A DNA stretch of 53,172 bases, from NCBI GenBank assembly GCA_030627205.1, contig DAOUSN010000014.1, positions 1 through 53,172 on the forward strand, read 5' to 3'. Shown piece by piece: positions 1 through 9,021 of this stretch. Below the pieces are notes generated by a model that had not been told where the DNA came from, did not search any database, and saw only the letters and a program-made list of their open reading frames with translations. The position numbers were made by a program, and so were the translations under genes. The stretch is from Methylococcaceae bacterium (GTDB lineage Bacteria > Pseudomonadota > Gammaproteobacteria > Methylococcales > Methylomonadaceae). Within the stretch, counting starts at the first letter, position 1; every line of letters begins with the position of its first letter.

Positions 1-1791
1 GATGGGACGGCCATGGTAGCTGATAAATCGGGCGCAACGATTTTACCTATTAGAATTTCAGGGGCTGAATACACTCATTTTTCAAAGCTTCAAAAAATAG
101 TTAGATTACGTTTTTTTCCTAAAATTATCTTACATATTTTACCGTCTACAACGATTCATGGTAATAGTGATTTACGAGGAAAATTACGCCGTAAATCTAG
201 TGGTCATGCTTTGGCAGATTTAATGAATGAAATGATGTTTTCGACTAGTTGTTATCAACAAACACTATTTTCTAGTTTATTAGCTGCTCGTACTATTCAT
301 GGTGGTTCATATGAAATTGCCGAAGATTTAGAGCGTATCCCATTATCCTATAATAACGTCATTACCCATGCTATTGTTATTGCAAATATCTTAGAAGACT
401 ACACTAAAGAAGGTGAGTCGATTGGAATCTTTTTACCTAATGCCTGTAAAACATTATCGGTAATTTTAGCGTTGCAGATTAATAATCGTATCCCTGCAAT
501 GTTAAACTATACTATGGGGTCTGTAGGCATGAGCTCGGCTTGTGATACCGCTAATATTAAAACGGTGCTAACCTCACGAAGATTTATTAAACTGGGAAAA
601 TTAGCAGCAGAAGCAGAAGCTTTAAGTCAGCAACTAAATTTAATTTATTTAGAAGATCTTGCAGAAAAAATTAGCTCTATTGACGAATTAAAAGCACTTT
701 TACAATGCTGGACTGCTGATTATTGGTATCACTCAAAAGAAGAAGATGCTGATAATGCAGCTATTATTTTATTTACTTCAGGTTCAGAAGGAACACCTAA
801 AGGCGTAGTTTTATCACATCGTAATATTTTGGCTAATATTCATCAAATTAAGTCCCGCATTAGTGTTACTCCACAAGATACGGTATTAAATTTTTTACCG
901 TTATTTCACTCATTTGGATTTACTGCGGGAACAATTTTACCGTTAATGAATGGCATAAAAACCTTTTTTTATCCAACTCCATTACATTACACGATTGTTC
1001 CAGAAATGGCTTATGAACTGGATGCAACCATTATGTTTGGAACGAATACCTTTTTAGCCGCGTATGCTAAAAAAGCTCATCCTTATGATTTTTATAATAT
1101 GCGTTATGTGATTGCTGGCGCTGAAAAACTACAACAAACAACAGCTGGTTTATGGATAGAAAAATTTGGCATTCGTATTTTAGAAGGCTATGGAGCAACA
1201 GAAACTGCGCCTGTGCTAGCGGTTAATACCTTTATGGACTTTAAAGCGGGAACAGTAGGACGTTTTATGCCAGGAATAGATTATAAACTAGAAAAAATAG
1301 AGGGGATAGAAACAGGGGGGAAATTACATGTATCAGGATTAAATATCATGAAAGGTTATTTACTTGCAAACGATCCTGGAAAATTAGTTCCACCTCATTC
1401 AATTTATGGTGAAGGTTGGTATGATACTGGAGATATTGTTGATGTTGACAACGAAGGTTTTATACTCATTAAAGGTCGTAGCAAACGTTTTGCTAAGATT
1501 GCTGGAGAAATGATTTCGTTAACAGTCGTAGAAGAGTTAGCTGCCAAAACATGGCCAGATGCAGATCATGCTGCTATTAATTTACCAGATAGTAGAAAAG
1601 GTGAAAAAATTATTTTATTAACCACCGAGCAATCTGTTGATGTACATGATTTAAAAGCCATGACAACAGGACTTTCTGCGATTTATCTTCCTCGTAAAAT
1701 TTTTGTAATTGAGAAAATTCCGGTATTAGCAACAGGAAAAACTGATTATTCTAAAGTAACTAAAATTGCGTTGGAAAAACTAAATGATTAA
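1..1791 (+). CDS. aas: Aas-type acyl-ACP synthetase / lysophospholipid acyltransferase, 3' part
   Basis: This is the C-terminal part of a bifunctional 2-acylglycerophosphoethanolamine acyltransferase/acyl-ACP synthetase, which re-acylates lysophospholipids at the inner membrane. The reading frame is open to the first base of the window, so the gene is cut by the edge and the ATG at 13 is internal. The first ~45 residues match the end of the PlsC-like acyltransferase domain (SGATILP, GAEYTHFSKL). The rest is an AMP-forming ligase with the P-loop FTSGSEGTPKG, the motif EGYGATETAP, the WYDTGDI motif and a C-terminal GRSKRFAKIAGEM hinge. Similarity to E. coli Aas, as I remember it, runs along the whole visible length. 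Some relatives carry an LplT-like transporter domain upstream; that cannot be seen here. The next gene starts 6 bases downstream, so they are probably co-transcribed. Confidence 0.9.
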   Translation, partial: DGTAMVADKSGATILPIRISGAEYTHFSKLQKIVRLRFFPKIILHILPSTTIHGNSDLRGKLRRKSSGHALADLMNEMMFSTSCYQQTLFSSLLAARTIHGGSYEIAEDLERIPLSYNNVITHAIVIANILEDYTKEGESIGIFLPNACKTLSVILALQINNRIPAMLNYTMGSVGMSSACDTANIKTVLTSRRFIKLGKLAAEAEALSQQLNLIYLEDLAEKISSIDELKALLQCWTADYWYHSKEEDADNAAIILFTSGSEGTPKGVVLSHRNILANIHQIKSRISVTPQDTVLNFLPLFHSFGFTAGTILPLMNGIKTFFYPTPLHYTIVPEMAYELDATIMFGTNTFLAAYAKKAHPYDFYNMRYVIAGAEKLQQTTAGLWIEKFGIRILEGYGATETAPVLAVNTFMDFKAGTVGRFMPGIDYKLEKIEGIETGGKLHVSGLNIMKGYLLANDPGKLVPPHSIYGEGWYDTGDIVDVDNEGFILIKGRSKRFAKIAGEMISLTVVEELAAKTWPDADHAAINLPDSRKGEKIILLTTEQSVDVHDLKAMTTGLSAIYLPRKIFVIEKIPVLATGKTDYSKVTKIALEKLND

Positions 1792-1797
1792 TTATCT

Positions 1798-2958
1798 ATG
1801 AAACTAATTACTCTAAAAATAAAATTATGGTTATTAATACTTGGGTTTATAACTGGGTGTAGTGATACTGTTCCAGTTAACATTAAACCAACGTATTCAT
1901 TCATAACGATAGACCCAAAAATTATTCCAGAGTCACCTATTACGTCAACACATTTATCATCATTAAAACTTTATCCAACTGATTTTCAAGCATTGTCGGG
2001 CTGGAATAAAGATAATCACGCGCTTGCTTATCAATCGTTCAAACGCTCTTGTCGTTATTGGAGCAAACAACCTGACCATAAAATAATGAAAGGTTTATTC
2101 GATTTAGGAACATTAGCTGATTGGAAACCCTTATGTAAAATTAAAGTGACTTTAGGTAAAGAAAAACAATTTTTTGAACAAGAGTTCAAACCTTATGCTG
2201 TTAATGATAAAGGGAGTTTTAAAGGTCTGTTTACGGGTTATTTTATCCCTTTATTAAATGGTTCGTATACCAAAACTGATTGTTTTAATATCCCTGTTTA
2301 TCGACGGCCTAAAAACTCTAAATTACGGCGTTCTACACGAAGTCAAATTTATAATAATAGATTAAAGAACAAAGGTTTAGAGTTATTATGGGTAGATAAT
2401 TTGCAGGATGTTTTTTTTATGGAGATACAAGGTTCAGGACGAGTAAAAATGGACGATGGTCAATTACATGGATTAAGTTATAATGGTAGTAATGGACGTG
2501 CTTATTATCCAATTGGTAAAACTTTGGTTGATAATGAAGAAATTTCTCGTGAAGATATTTCTATGCAAACCATACGTGCTTGGATAGATAAACATCCAGA
2601 AGAAGGTTTAAAGCTAATGAAAAAAAATCGTTCCTATGTTTATTTTCGGTTAACTAAAGTAAACCCTTCAGAGGGTGCAACAGGAGCTATGGGACAACCA
2701 TTAACAGCAAAACATAGCTTGGCAGTAGACCTTAAACATTTACCTTTAGGTATTCCTATTTGGTTGGATGCTGAACATCCACTAGATAAAGAAAAACATC
2801 TTGAACATTTAGTAATGGCACAAGATACTGGTGGCGCTATCAAAGGTGCAATACGAGGAGACTTGTATTGGGGAGAAGGCTCTAAAGCAGGAGAGTTTGC
2901 TGGAGAAATGAAATCATCGGGGCGATATTATTTATTATTGCCGCGCAGTTTATATTAA
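1798..2958 (+). CDS. mltA: Membrane-bound lytic murein transglycosylase A
   Basis: This outer-membrane lipoprotein cleaves the MurNAc-GlcNAc bond of peptidoglycan to give 1,6-anhydro-muropeptides. The N-terminus is a lipoprotein signal with a lipobox ending FITGC (lipidated Cys21). The MltA domain shows GSGRV and YNGSNGRAYYPIGK, and the C-terminal 3D domain contains AQDTGGAIKG, whose Asp343 corresponds to the catalytic aspartate of the family. Length (386 aa) is close to the E. coli protein. It starts 6 bases after aas and is followed after 23 bases by the MBOAT gene, so the region looks like a cell-envelope operon. Confidence 0.93.
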   Translation: MKLITLKIKLWLLILGFITGCSDTVPVNIKPTYSFITIDPKIIPESPITSTHLSSLKLYPTDFQALSGWNKDNHALAYQSFKRSCRYWSKQPDHKIMKGLFDLGTLADWKPLCKIKVTLGKEKQFFEQEFKPYAVNDKGSFKGLFTGYFIPLLNGSYTKTDCFNIPVYRRPKNSKLRRSTRSQIYNNRLKNKGLELLWVDNLQDVFFMEIQGSGRVKMDDGQLHGLSYNGSNGRAYYPIGKTLVDNEEISREDISMQTIRAWIDKHPEEGLKLMKKNRSYVYFRLTKVNPSEGATGAMGQPLTAKHSLAVDLKHLPLGIPIWLDAEHPLDKEKHLEHLVMAQDTGGAIKGAIRGDLYWGEGSKAGEFAGEMKSSGRYYLLLPRSLY

Positions 2959-2981
2959 CTCTTTGTAACCATAAATAAGGA

Positions 2982-4421
2982 ATGGGTCATATTTTGTCTT
3001 TTGTCTCTATTACATTTCTATTTTTTTTTCCCATTGTCTTTTTACTTTATTGTGCCGTACCGACACGGTTTAAATATTTATTATTATTAGGGGCGAGTTA
3101 TCTTTTTTATAGTTATTGGGATTGGCGATACCTTCCTTTATTATTAGTCTCAACCCTAATTGATTATTATTGCGCTCAAAAAATGGGAGAATGTAAAACT
3201 CGTAAACAGCGAAAACCTTGGTTATGGCTAACATTAACTATTAATTTAGGATTATTATTTACATTTAAATACTGGAATTTTATTGGCTATAATTTTAATA
3301 TTCTTTTTGATGGTAATATTGAACTTCACCATCTATTATTACCTTTAGGTTTATCATTTTATACCCTGCAAACACTAAGCTATAGTTTTGATGTTTACTT
3401 AGAGAAAGTGAAACCTGAACGTCATTTTGGTTATTTTTGCTTGTATGTTAGTTTTTTTCCACAATTAGTCGCAGGCCCTATTGAACGTAGTCGTAAATTA
3501 CTACCGCAACTTAAATCATTACGGATAGCAACAATTTATGAATTCCGTTATGGTTTATTATTGATGCTGTGGGGATTTTTTTTAAAACTTGTTATTGGTG
3601 ACAACCTAACTGCATTTATTAATTCAATTTATTTTACTGATACTATTTTCCCTGCTTGGGTATATTGGCTTGTAGGCGGGTTAGTAACTTTTAAAATCTA
3701 TTGTGATTTTATGGCTTATTCTGAAATTGCGCGAGGACTAGCTTTATTATTTGGAGTGAAGTTAATGCTAAATTTTCGTCGCCCATTATTAGCAACAAAT
3801 TTACGTGGGTTTTGGCAACGCTGGCATATTAGTTTGACTCACTGGATTGGTGATTATATTCAAATACCATTATTACAACGCTTTAAATCTTATCATGCAC
3901 GTTCATTAATTACTGTTTTTACCTTATGCATTATTGGTCTATGGCATGGGGCAAGTTGGAATTTTATTTTATTTGGTTTATTTCATGGGTTAATGACTAT
4001 AATTTGGATACCTATCTCGAATTTATTTAAACACAAATTAAAATTTACTGCTTTCACTCGCCAGTGTTGGGGAAGAATTATATTAGCACTAGTGCTTATG
4101 TTTAGTGCGCCAATGTTTTATATTGCAGATATTGACTCATTGCAAACAATACTTATGACTATGCTTAATTTTGAAACATTTTTTATGGCTATTCCAGTAT
4201 TAGAATGGCAAATTGAAATTCAATTTCTAACCGAAGCCTTATTAGGAATTATTTTACTAACTGCTTATAGTTTTATGGCCGAATATAAACAGTTAGAGCT
4301 TGCAGATAAACTTGCAAAAGGACATTCTAGTGTTCGTTGGTTATCAGCTATGACGGTTTTATTATTAATTTTTGTCTTTGGAAATTTTGCCAGTGAAAGC
4401 TTTATATACTTTAAATTTTAG
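2982..4421 (+). CDS. MBOAT-family O-acyltransferase (AlgI-like)
   Basis: This is a polytopic membrane-bound O-acyltransferase of the AlgI/DltB/PatA group, which passes acyl groups across the inner membrane to an extracytoplasmic polymer. At least nine hydrophobic segments are visible. Family motifs are RGFWQRWHISLTHW and LWHGASWNF, whose His322 is the presumed catalytic histidine. The start is uncertain: AAGG lies only one base before the ATG chosen, and an in-frame TTG at 2994 has better spacing. The next gene overlaps its 3' end and encodes an SGNH-type partner, the usual two-component arrangement for polymer O-acetylation. The substrate (alginate-like exopolysaccharide, peptidoglycan or another glycan) cannot be read from the sequence. 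The lytic transglycosylase just upstream makes peptidoglycan worth considering. Confidence 0.85.
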   Translation: MGHILSFVSITFLFFFPIVFLLYCAVPTRFKYLLLLGASYLFYSYWDWRYLPLLLVSTLIDYYCAQKMGECKTRKQRKPWLWLTLTINLGLLFTFKYWNFIGYNFNILFDGNIELHHLLLPLGLSFYTLQTLSYSFDVYLEKVKPERHFGYFCLYVSFFPQLVAGPIERSRKLLPQLKSLRIATIYEFRYGLLLMLWGFFLKLVIGDNLTAFINSIYFTDTIFPAWVYWLVGGLVTFKIYCDFMAYSEIARGLALLFGVKLMLNFRRPLLATNLRGFWQRWHISLTHWIGDYIQIPLLQRFKSYHARSLITVFTLCIIGLWHGASWNFILFGLFHGLMTIIWIPISNLFKHKLKFTAFTRQCWGRIILALVLMFSAPMFYIADIDSLQTILMTMLNFETFFMAIPVLEWQIEIQFLTEALLGIILLTAYSFMAEYKQLELADKLAKGHSSVRWLSAMTVLLLIFVFGNFASESFIYFKF

Positions 4422-5448
4422 CTATTTATTTCGGGTTGCCACATTAGGTTTATTTTTAATGCTAAGTATAATTTATTTAGCACACATTTTATACCCTAAT
4501 ATTCCTGAGAGTAAATATAGAAGAAAGCTAGAACTTTATCAGCATCAGAAAAAAACAGTAACCGCACTAGCACTTGGAACTTCGCATAGTCGAGGGCTTT
4601 ATTTTCCAGCTTTAGATTTGAAAGGATTTAATTTTCATGATTCTGGTGGAGATATTGAAGAAGTTACAATGAAAGCTAAAGTTTTTTTAAAAAAATCTCC
4701 AAATCTTAATAAAATTTTTCTTGCTCTATCACCAGGTACACTAGCTATCTCACAACGCTATATTAGTAAAAATTATCCAACGCGATTATTAACTGTAGCA
4801 ACTAATACGCCGTTATCATTTGATAGTTCTTTATTTGCTCACGAGGCTGTTATCGGTCTATTTATAGATAAATTGATTTCAATCAGAAAGTTTCGTAATA
4901 CGTTTGATGAATTAATCCAGCCATTTTTTTTTGATAAACCGAATACCGAAAAATGCTTTTCATTAGTTAACTATAAAATGATTAACCAAAAATATTCAGT
5001 TAGAGTCGAAGATGATCGTTTTAATGATTATATTAAATATGTAATTCAATCCAGCTGTATGGAGCATCATGTACAAATGACGATTGCAAGACATATGAAG
5101 ATGATTAAAGATTCTTTTGTAAAGGAGGCTAATATTGTACAGCATAATCAACAACGATTAATTAGTGTGGCTAATATACTTGCAAAACGAGGTGGTAAAT
5201 TGATTTTAATAATTACACCGATGACGAAAAACTATTATCAATCACCACAGATTCAAGCATTAGTACCTGAACATTTGTCACAGTTAGCCGAACTTGAAAA
5301 GCATCCAAATATTGACGTTTATGATTTTCATGATTATTTTTACAATAAATCCATTGCGGATAAAAATTATTATTTTCATGATGGTGACCACCTTGCTATC
5401 ACAGGGGCAATTGAGTTTAGTAAGGCACTAAAATTAGTTATGAAGTAA
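4393..5448 (+). CDS. SGNH-hydrolase-like acyltransferase partner (AlgX/AlgJ/DltD-like)
   Basis: This is a membrane-anchored periplasmic protein with one N-terminal hydrophobic segment (about residues 10-30) and an SGNH-type fold. Block I is LGTSHSRG, with nucleophile Ser64 in this numbering, and a C-terminal DGDH supplies the Asp-His pair. Family knowledge suggests it transfers acyl groups received from the MBOAT protein onto the polymer. The frame opens further upstream at a TTG (4372). I prefer the GTG at 4393 because GGAA lies 9 bases before it. Either start leaves the gene overlapping the end of the MBOAT gene, so translation is probably coupled. No terminator is visible before the tRNA promoter. 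The family within the SGNH clan is not certain. Confidence 0.72.
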   Translation: MKALYTLNFSYLFRVATLGLFLMLSIIYLAHILYPNIPESKYRRKLELYQHQKKTVTALALGTSHSRGLYFPALDLKGFNFHDSGGDIEEVTMKAKVFLKKSPNLNKIFLALSPGTLAISQRYISKNYPTRLLTVATNTPLSFDSSLFAHEAVIGLFIDKLISIRKFRNTFDELIQPFFFDKPNTEKCFSLVNYKMINQKYSVRVEDDRFNDYIKYVIQSSCMEHHVQMTIARHMKMIKDSFVKEANIVQHNQQRLISVANILAKRGGKLILIITPMTKNYYQSPQIQALVPEHLSQLAELEKHPNIDVYDFHDYFYNKSIADKNYYFHDGDHLAITGAIEFSKALKLVMK

Positions 5449-5528
5449 TAAGGCATTAAGTAGCTTAACAAAAACTGTTATAATCAGTGTCAACTACTCT
5501 TAATTAATTAATAATTTAAAATAATTCA

Positions 5529-5558
5529 TTGCCAAATTAGAAAATTATCTGTTACAAT
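5529..5558 (+). promoter_or_regulatory. Sigma-70 type promoter of tRNA-Val
   Basis: A -35 hexamer TTGCCA (5529-5534) and a -10 hexamer TACAAT (5553-5558) are separated by 18 bases. They lie about 36 bases before the mature tRNA, which suits a short 5' leader. Confidence 0.65.
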
Positions 5559-5570
5559 ACTTAAAATGAT

Positions 5571-5591
5571 TTGCTCATTATTCATGAGCAA
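5571..5591 (+). promoter_or_regulatory. Perfect hairpin in the tRNA 5' leader
   Basis: TTGCTCAT and ATGAGCAA form a perfect 8-bp stem around the 5-base loop TATTC. It ends 3 bases before the first base of the tRNA. It has no U-run, so it is not a terminator. It may be a processing signal or may protect the leader; function is inferred only from position. Confidence 0.5.
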
Positions 5592-5594
5592 TGA

Positions 5595-5671
5595 AGGCGC
5601 GTAGCTCAGTTGGTTAGAGCACCACCTTGACATGGTGGGGGTCGGTGGTTCGAATCCACTCGTGCCTACCA
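5595..5671 (+). tRNA. tRNA-Val (GAC)
   Basis: A 77-base cloverleaf. The acceptor stem pairs AGGCGCG with CGTGCCT (one G-U), discriminator A, and CCA is encoded. The anticodon stem CCACC/GGTGG encloses the loop TTGACAT with anticodon GAC at 5629-5631. The T arm contains GTTCGAATC. The sequence is nearly identical to enterobacterial tRNA-Val(GAC) outside the acceptor stem. It has its own promoter and terminator and lies just upstream of thrS, a neighbourhood seen in other gammaproteobacteria. Confidence 0.97.
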
Positions 5672-5679
5672 AACACATA

Positions 5680-5706
5680 AAGCACTGCTCTGGCAGTGCT
5701 TTTTTA
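5680..5706 (+). terminator. Rho-independent terminator after tRNA-Val
   Basis: AAGCACTGC and GCAGTGCTT form a 9-bp stem with loop TCTG, followed by a run of T. It ends the tRNA transcript 26 bases before the thrS start codon, so it also lies in the thrS leader and could attenuate any readthrough. Confidence 0.85.
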
Positions 5707-5732
5707 TTGTATTAAGCTTAATAAAAAATAAC

Positions 5733-7640
5733 ATGCCTGTAATTACGCTGCCAGATGGTTCTCAACGAGAATATGAGCAAGCAATTTCCGTGATGGAAGT
5801 TGCTCAATCTATTGGTCAAGGTCTTGCTAAAGCCACTTTAGCAGGACAAGTCAACGACACACTAGTTGATGCTAACACCTTAATTGACACCGATGCAAAG
5901 TTACAGATTATCACCGCCAAGGATGACGAGGGACTTGAGATTATTCGTCATTCTAGCGCGCATTTACTTGCACAAGCGGTTAAACAATTATTTCCTGAAG
6001 CTCAAGCTACTATTGGGCCTGTGATTGAAAATGGTTTCTTTTATGATTTTTCTTATAAACGGGCTTTTACCCCCGATGACTTAATCGTTATTCAAAAAAA
6101 GATGCAGCAATTAGTGGCTGAAGACATCGTAATTTCACGTTCTTTATTATCACGTGATGATGCCATTACGTTTTTTAAAAATTTAGGTGAAGAGTATAAA
6201 GCCGAAATTATTGCCTCTATTCCTGCTAATGAGGACTTATCTTTATACCAGCAAAGTGATTTTACCGATTTATGCCGTGGACCTCATGTTCCTAGTACAG
6301 GTAAATTAAAAGTTTTTAAATTAATGAAAATTGCAGGTGCTTATTGGCGCGGTAACTCTGATAATGAAATGTTGCAACGAATTTATGGGACAGCATGGGC
6401 AAGTAAAAAAGATTTAAAAGATTATTTACATCGGTTAGAAGAAGCTGAAAAACGCGATCACCGAAAATTAGGTAAGGCTTTAAATTTATTTCATACCCAA
6501 GAAGAAGCTCCAGGAATGATTTTTTGGCATGAAAAAGGTTGGATTATTTATCAACAAATTGAACAATATATTCGGCAAAAATTACGGGTTAATGGATATA
6601 GTGAAATAAAAACTCCACAAGTGGTTGATCGTACCTTATGGGAAAAATCAGGGCATTGGGAAAAATTTGGAGAAATGATTTTCACTACTCATTCTGAGCA
6701 TCGTGATTATGCGATTAAACCGATGAACTGTCCTTGTCATGTTCAAGTTTATAACCAAGGTTTAAAAAGTTATCGTGATTTACCGATTCGATTAGCTGAA
6801 TTTGGCTCTTGTCATCGTAATGAACCATCAGGAACGCTACATGGATTAATGCGGGTTCGTAATTTTGTTCAAGATGATGCACATATATTTTGTACCGAAG
6901 AACAAATACAACAAGAAGTTTCGACCTTTATTGATTTGTTATTTGAAGTTTATGATGATTTTGGCTTTGATAAAATTATTATCAAACTTTCAACCCGTCC
7001 AGAAAATAGGGTGGGTGATGACAGTGTTTGGGATAAGGCAGAAACTGCCTTAGAATTAGCGTTAACCAACAAAGATTTAGATTGGGGGCTACAACCTGGA
7101 GAAGGTGCTTTTTACGGTCCTAAAATTGAATTTTCTTTGAAAGATTGTCTTGGTCGCATTTGGCAGTGCGGCACAATTCAAGTAGATTTTTCAATGCCAG
7201 AACGCTTAAATGCGACTTATATTGATGAAGAAAGTCACCGTAAAACCCCAGTCATGCTACATCGAGCAATACTTGGCTCATTAGAACGGTTTATAGGTAT
7301 TTTGATTGAACAACATGCAGGAAACTTTCCATTATGGCTGTCACCAGTGCAAGTTGTTATTATGAATATTGCTTCTCGACATCAAGAATATGCTGAACAA
7401 ATCAACTCTGAACTCGGAGAACAAGGTATTAGAGTAAAAATAGACTTGAGAAATGAGAAAATAGGCTTTAAAATTCGTGAGCATTCAATGCAAAGGATTC
7501 CCTATTTGGTAATCATTGGTGATAAAGAAGTAGAAAATAAAACCATGACATTACGTTCACAAAAGGGTGACAATTTAGGCAGCTTATCAATCAACGAATT
7601 TGTTTTAAAATTAAAACAACAGATTGAGAGCCGACAATGA
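5733..7640 (+). CDS. thrS: Threonine--tRNA ligase
   Basis: This cytoplasmic class II aminoacyl-tRNA synthetase charges tRNA-Thr. The 635 aa match the usual length. Domains in order are TGS (about 1-62), the editing/SAD domain with [11 protein letters not shown] (HxxxH), the catalytic core and the C-terminal anticodon-binding domain. The zinc-ligand cysteine is Cys333 in MNCPCH. Motif 2 is RNEPSG...LMRVRNF and motif 3 is [11 protein letters not shown]. It heads thrS-infC-rpmI-rplT. The leader is short (about 26 bases after the tRNA terminator), with no obvious room for the long translational operator known from E. coli. Confidence 0.97.
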   Translation: MPVITLPDGSQREYEQAISVMEVAQSIGQGLAKATLAGQVNDTLVDANTLIDTDAKLQIITAKDDEGLEIIRHSSAHLLAQAVKQLFPEAQATIGPVIENGFFYDFSYKRAFTPDDLIVIQKKMQQLVAEDIVISRSLLSRDDAITFFKNLGEEYKAEIIASIPANEDLSLYQQSDFTDLCRGPHVPSTGKLKVFKLMKIAGAYWRGNSDNEMLQRIYGTAWASKKDLKDYLHRLEEAEKRDHRKLGKALNLFHTQEEAPGMIFWHEKGWIIYQQIEQYIRQKLRVNGYSEIKTPQVVDRTLWEKSGHWEKFGEMIFTTHSEHRDYAIKPMNCPCHVQVYNQGLKSYRDLPIRLAEFGSCHRNEPSGTLHGLMRVRNFVQDDAHIFCTEEQIQQEVSTFIDLLFEVYDDFGFDKIIIKLSTRPENRVGDDSVWDKAETALELALTNKDLDWGLQPGEGAFYGPKIEFSLKDCLGRIWQCGTIQVDFSMPERLNATYIDEESHRKTPVMLHRAILGSLERFIGILIEQHAGNFPLWLSPVQVVIMNIASRHQEYAEQINSELGEQGIRVKIDLRNEKIGFKIREHSMQRIPYLVIIGDKEVENKTMTLRSQKGDNLGSLSINEFVLKLKQQIESRQ

Positions 7641-7650
7641 TAATTATTTC

Positions 7651-7666
7651 GGAGGATTAAGATATC
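7651..7666 (+). promoter_or_regulatory. Strong Shine-Dalgarno placing the infC start at an AUC codon
   Basis: GGAGGA (7651-7656) is followed after 7 bases by ATC (7664-7666), in frame with infC and just downstream of an in-frame stop (7658-7660). The first ATG in frame (7691) has no comparable ribosome site. IF3 genes classically begin with AUU or another rare AUN codon, so IF3 can sense and repress its own translation. Confidence 0.75.
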
Positions 7667-8188
7667 GCTTCTAAAAAAGAAACTACACGGATGAATAATG
7701 CTATTACCGCAAGACGGATAAGGCTAATTGGTGTAGAAGGTGAACAGGCAGGTATTGTCTCATTAGCAGATGCTAAACAAAGGGCGTATGAGGCTAGTAT
7801 GGATTTGGTTGAAATATCACCTAATGCTGATCCACCTGTTTGCAAAATAATGGATCATGGTAAGTTTTTATTTGAACAGAATAAAAAATTACAAGCTGCT
7901 AAAAAGAAACAAAAACAGATTCAGGTTAAAGAAATTAAATTTAGACCTGGAACTGATGAGGGTGATTATCAAGTTAAATTACGAAATTTAATTAAATTCT
8001 TAATGGAAGGTAATAAAACCAAAATTACCGTGCGTTTCCGAGGTCGAGAAATGGCGCATAGAGAAATTGGTATGGCCTTATTAAAACGTATTGAAAATGA
8101 TTTAATAGAACTTGCCATTGTTGAACAATTTCCTAAAATGGAAGGTCGGCAAATGGTAATGGTAATGGCACCAAAAAAGAAAAAATAA
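7664..8188 (+). CDS. infC: Translation initiation factor IF-3 (AUC start)
   Basis: IF-3 binds the 30S subunit, checks the start codon-initiator tRNA pairing and prevents early 50S joining. The N-terminal domain shows [12 protein letters not shown] and [18 protein letters not shown]. The linker is lysine-rich, and the C-terminal domain shows [15 protein letters not shown] and RFRGREMAH, ending in a Lys tail. I start it at AUC 7664, giving 174 aa, because the only good ribosome site fits that codon and the added residues resemble the short polar N-terminus of other IF-3s. Starting at ATG 7691 would remove nine residues. The rare start codon implies the usual autoregulation by IF-3. Confidence 0.9.
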   Translation: MASKKETTRMNNAITARRIRLIGVEGEQAGIVSLADAKQRAYEASMDLVEISPNADPPVCKIMDHGKFLFEQNKKLQAAKKKQKQIQVKEIKFRPGTDEGDYQVKLRNLIKFLMEGNKTKITVRFRGREMAHREIGMALLKRIENDLIELAIVEQFPKMEGRQMVMVMAPKKKK

Positions 8189-8201
8189 ATTAAGTTAGTA
8201 T

Positions 8202-8302
8202 AAAAACCTGACTGATAATTAATAGTTAGGTTTTATTTTTATTCGCCTTAGGAAAAGGCAATGAGTAAGTTCATCAGGAGCCACGCATTTTGCCTTGATG
8301 AG
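8202..8302 (+). promoter_or_regulatory. infC-rpmI intergenic leader with stacked hairpins
   Basis: The 158-base gap holds three candidate structures. AAAACCTGACT/AGTTAGGTTTT (8203-8234, one G-U pair) is followed by a T-rich stretch and could be an attenuator. GCCTT/AAGGC (8245-8259) is a short hairpin. TCATCAGG/CCTTGATGA (8271-8301, one bulge) lies before the rpmI ribosome site. Ribosomal protein L20 is known to repress rpmI-rplT in related bacteria through mRNA structures near this place. That this leader does the same is inference. Confidence 0.42.
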
Positions 8303-8346
8303 TTTTATATCATGGATGTTTATTTAAAATTAACAGGAGAAAACAA

Positions 8347-8544
8347 ATGCCAAAGATGAAAAGCCATAGTGGTGCTGCCAAGCGTTTTAAGAAAAACGGT
8401 AAAGGCAATTTTAAATGTGGACAGTCGCATCGTCGTCACATTTTGACTAAAAAAAGTACTAAACGTAAAAGACAGTTACGCGCATCAGCTACTGTTCACC
8501 CTAACGACGCGCCAATGGTTGCGCGGATGTTGCCTTATAGCTAA
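8347..8544 (+). CDS. rpmI: 50S ribosomal protein L35
   Basis: A small basic 65-aa protein beginning [16 protein letters not shown], with [14 protein letters not shown], as in all bacterial L35. An AGGAG ribosome site lies 7 bases before the ATG. It is followed by rplT after 16 bases. Confidence 0.97.
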   Translation: MPKMKSHSGAAKRFKKNGKGNFKCGQSHRRHILTKKSTKRKRQLRASATVHPNDAPMVARMLPYS

Positions 8545-8560
8545 TTAATAGGAGAACAGT

Positions 8561-8923
8561 ATGGCCAGAGTAAAACGTGGTGTAACCGCCAGAGCAAGAC
8601 ATAAAAAGATTTTAAAGCAAGCGAAAGGTTATTATGGTGCGCGTAGTCGTGTCTATCGTGTTGCTAAACAAGCGGTCATTAAAGCGGGGCAATATGCTTA
8701 CCGTGACCGTAAACAAAGAAAACGTCAATTTCGTGCATTATGGATTGTGAGAATTAATGCCGCATCTCGTCTGTGCGGTATTTCCTACAGTCGTTTAATT
8801 AATGGTTTAACGAAAGCTAATGTGGCTATTGATCGTAAAGTATTAGCAGATATTGCTGTACGTGATATGGAGGCATTTGCAGTAATTGCTGAGATTGCAA
8901 AAGCAAATAAAAGCCAACATTAA
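8561..8923 (+). CDS. rplT: 50S ribosomal protein L20
   Basis: L20 binds 23S rRNA early in large-subunit assembly. The start [19 protein letters not shown] and the motif [12 protein letters not shown] are family hallmarks, and the length is typical (120 aa). The basic N-terminal tail is rich in Arg/Lys and the C-terminal part is a compact helical domain. In related bacteria L20 also represses translation of rpmI and itself. A strong terminator follows, so this is the last gene of the operon. Confidence 0.97.
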   Translation: MARVKRGVTARARHKKILKQAKGYYGARSRVYRVAKQAVIKAGQYAYRDRKQRKRQFRALWIVRINAASRLCGISYSRLINGLTKANVAIDRKVLADIAVRDMEAFAVIAEIAKANKSQH

Positions 8924-8953
8924 GATAAATATATTTAAAGTTGCTTTACACAG

Positions 8954-8979
8954 AAAAAGGGGCTTAATGCCCCTTTTTT
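8954..8979 (+). terminator. Terminator of the thrS-infC-rpmI-rplT operon
   Basis: AAAAAGGGGC and GCCCCTTTTT form a 10-bp stem with loop TTAAT, ending in a T-run, 30 bases after the rplT stop. Confidence 0.9.
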
Positions 8980-9021
8980 AATGATGTTAAGATGGATGAT
9001 TTAACTTAATAGGTCGACTTA

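Noticed and set aside
5479..5484. TATAAT upstream of the tRNA as an additional promoter
   Set aside because: No acceptable -35 lies at the right distance, while a complete promoter exists nearer to the tRNA.
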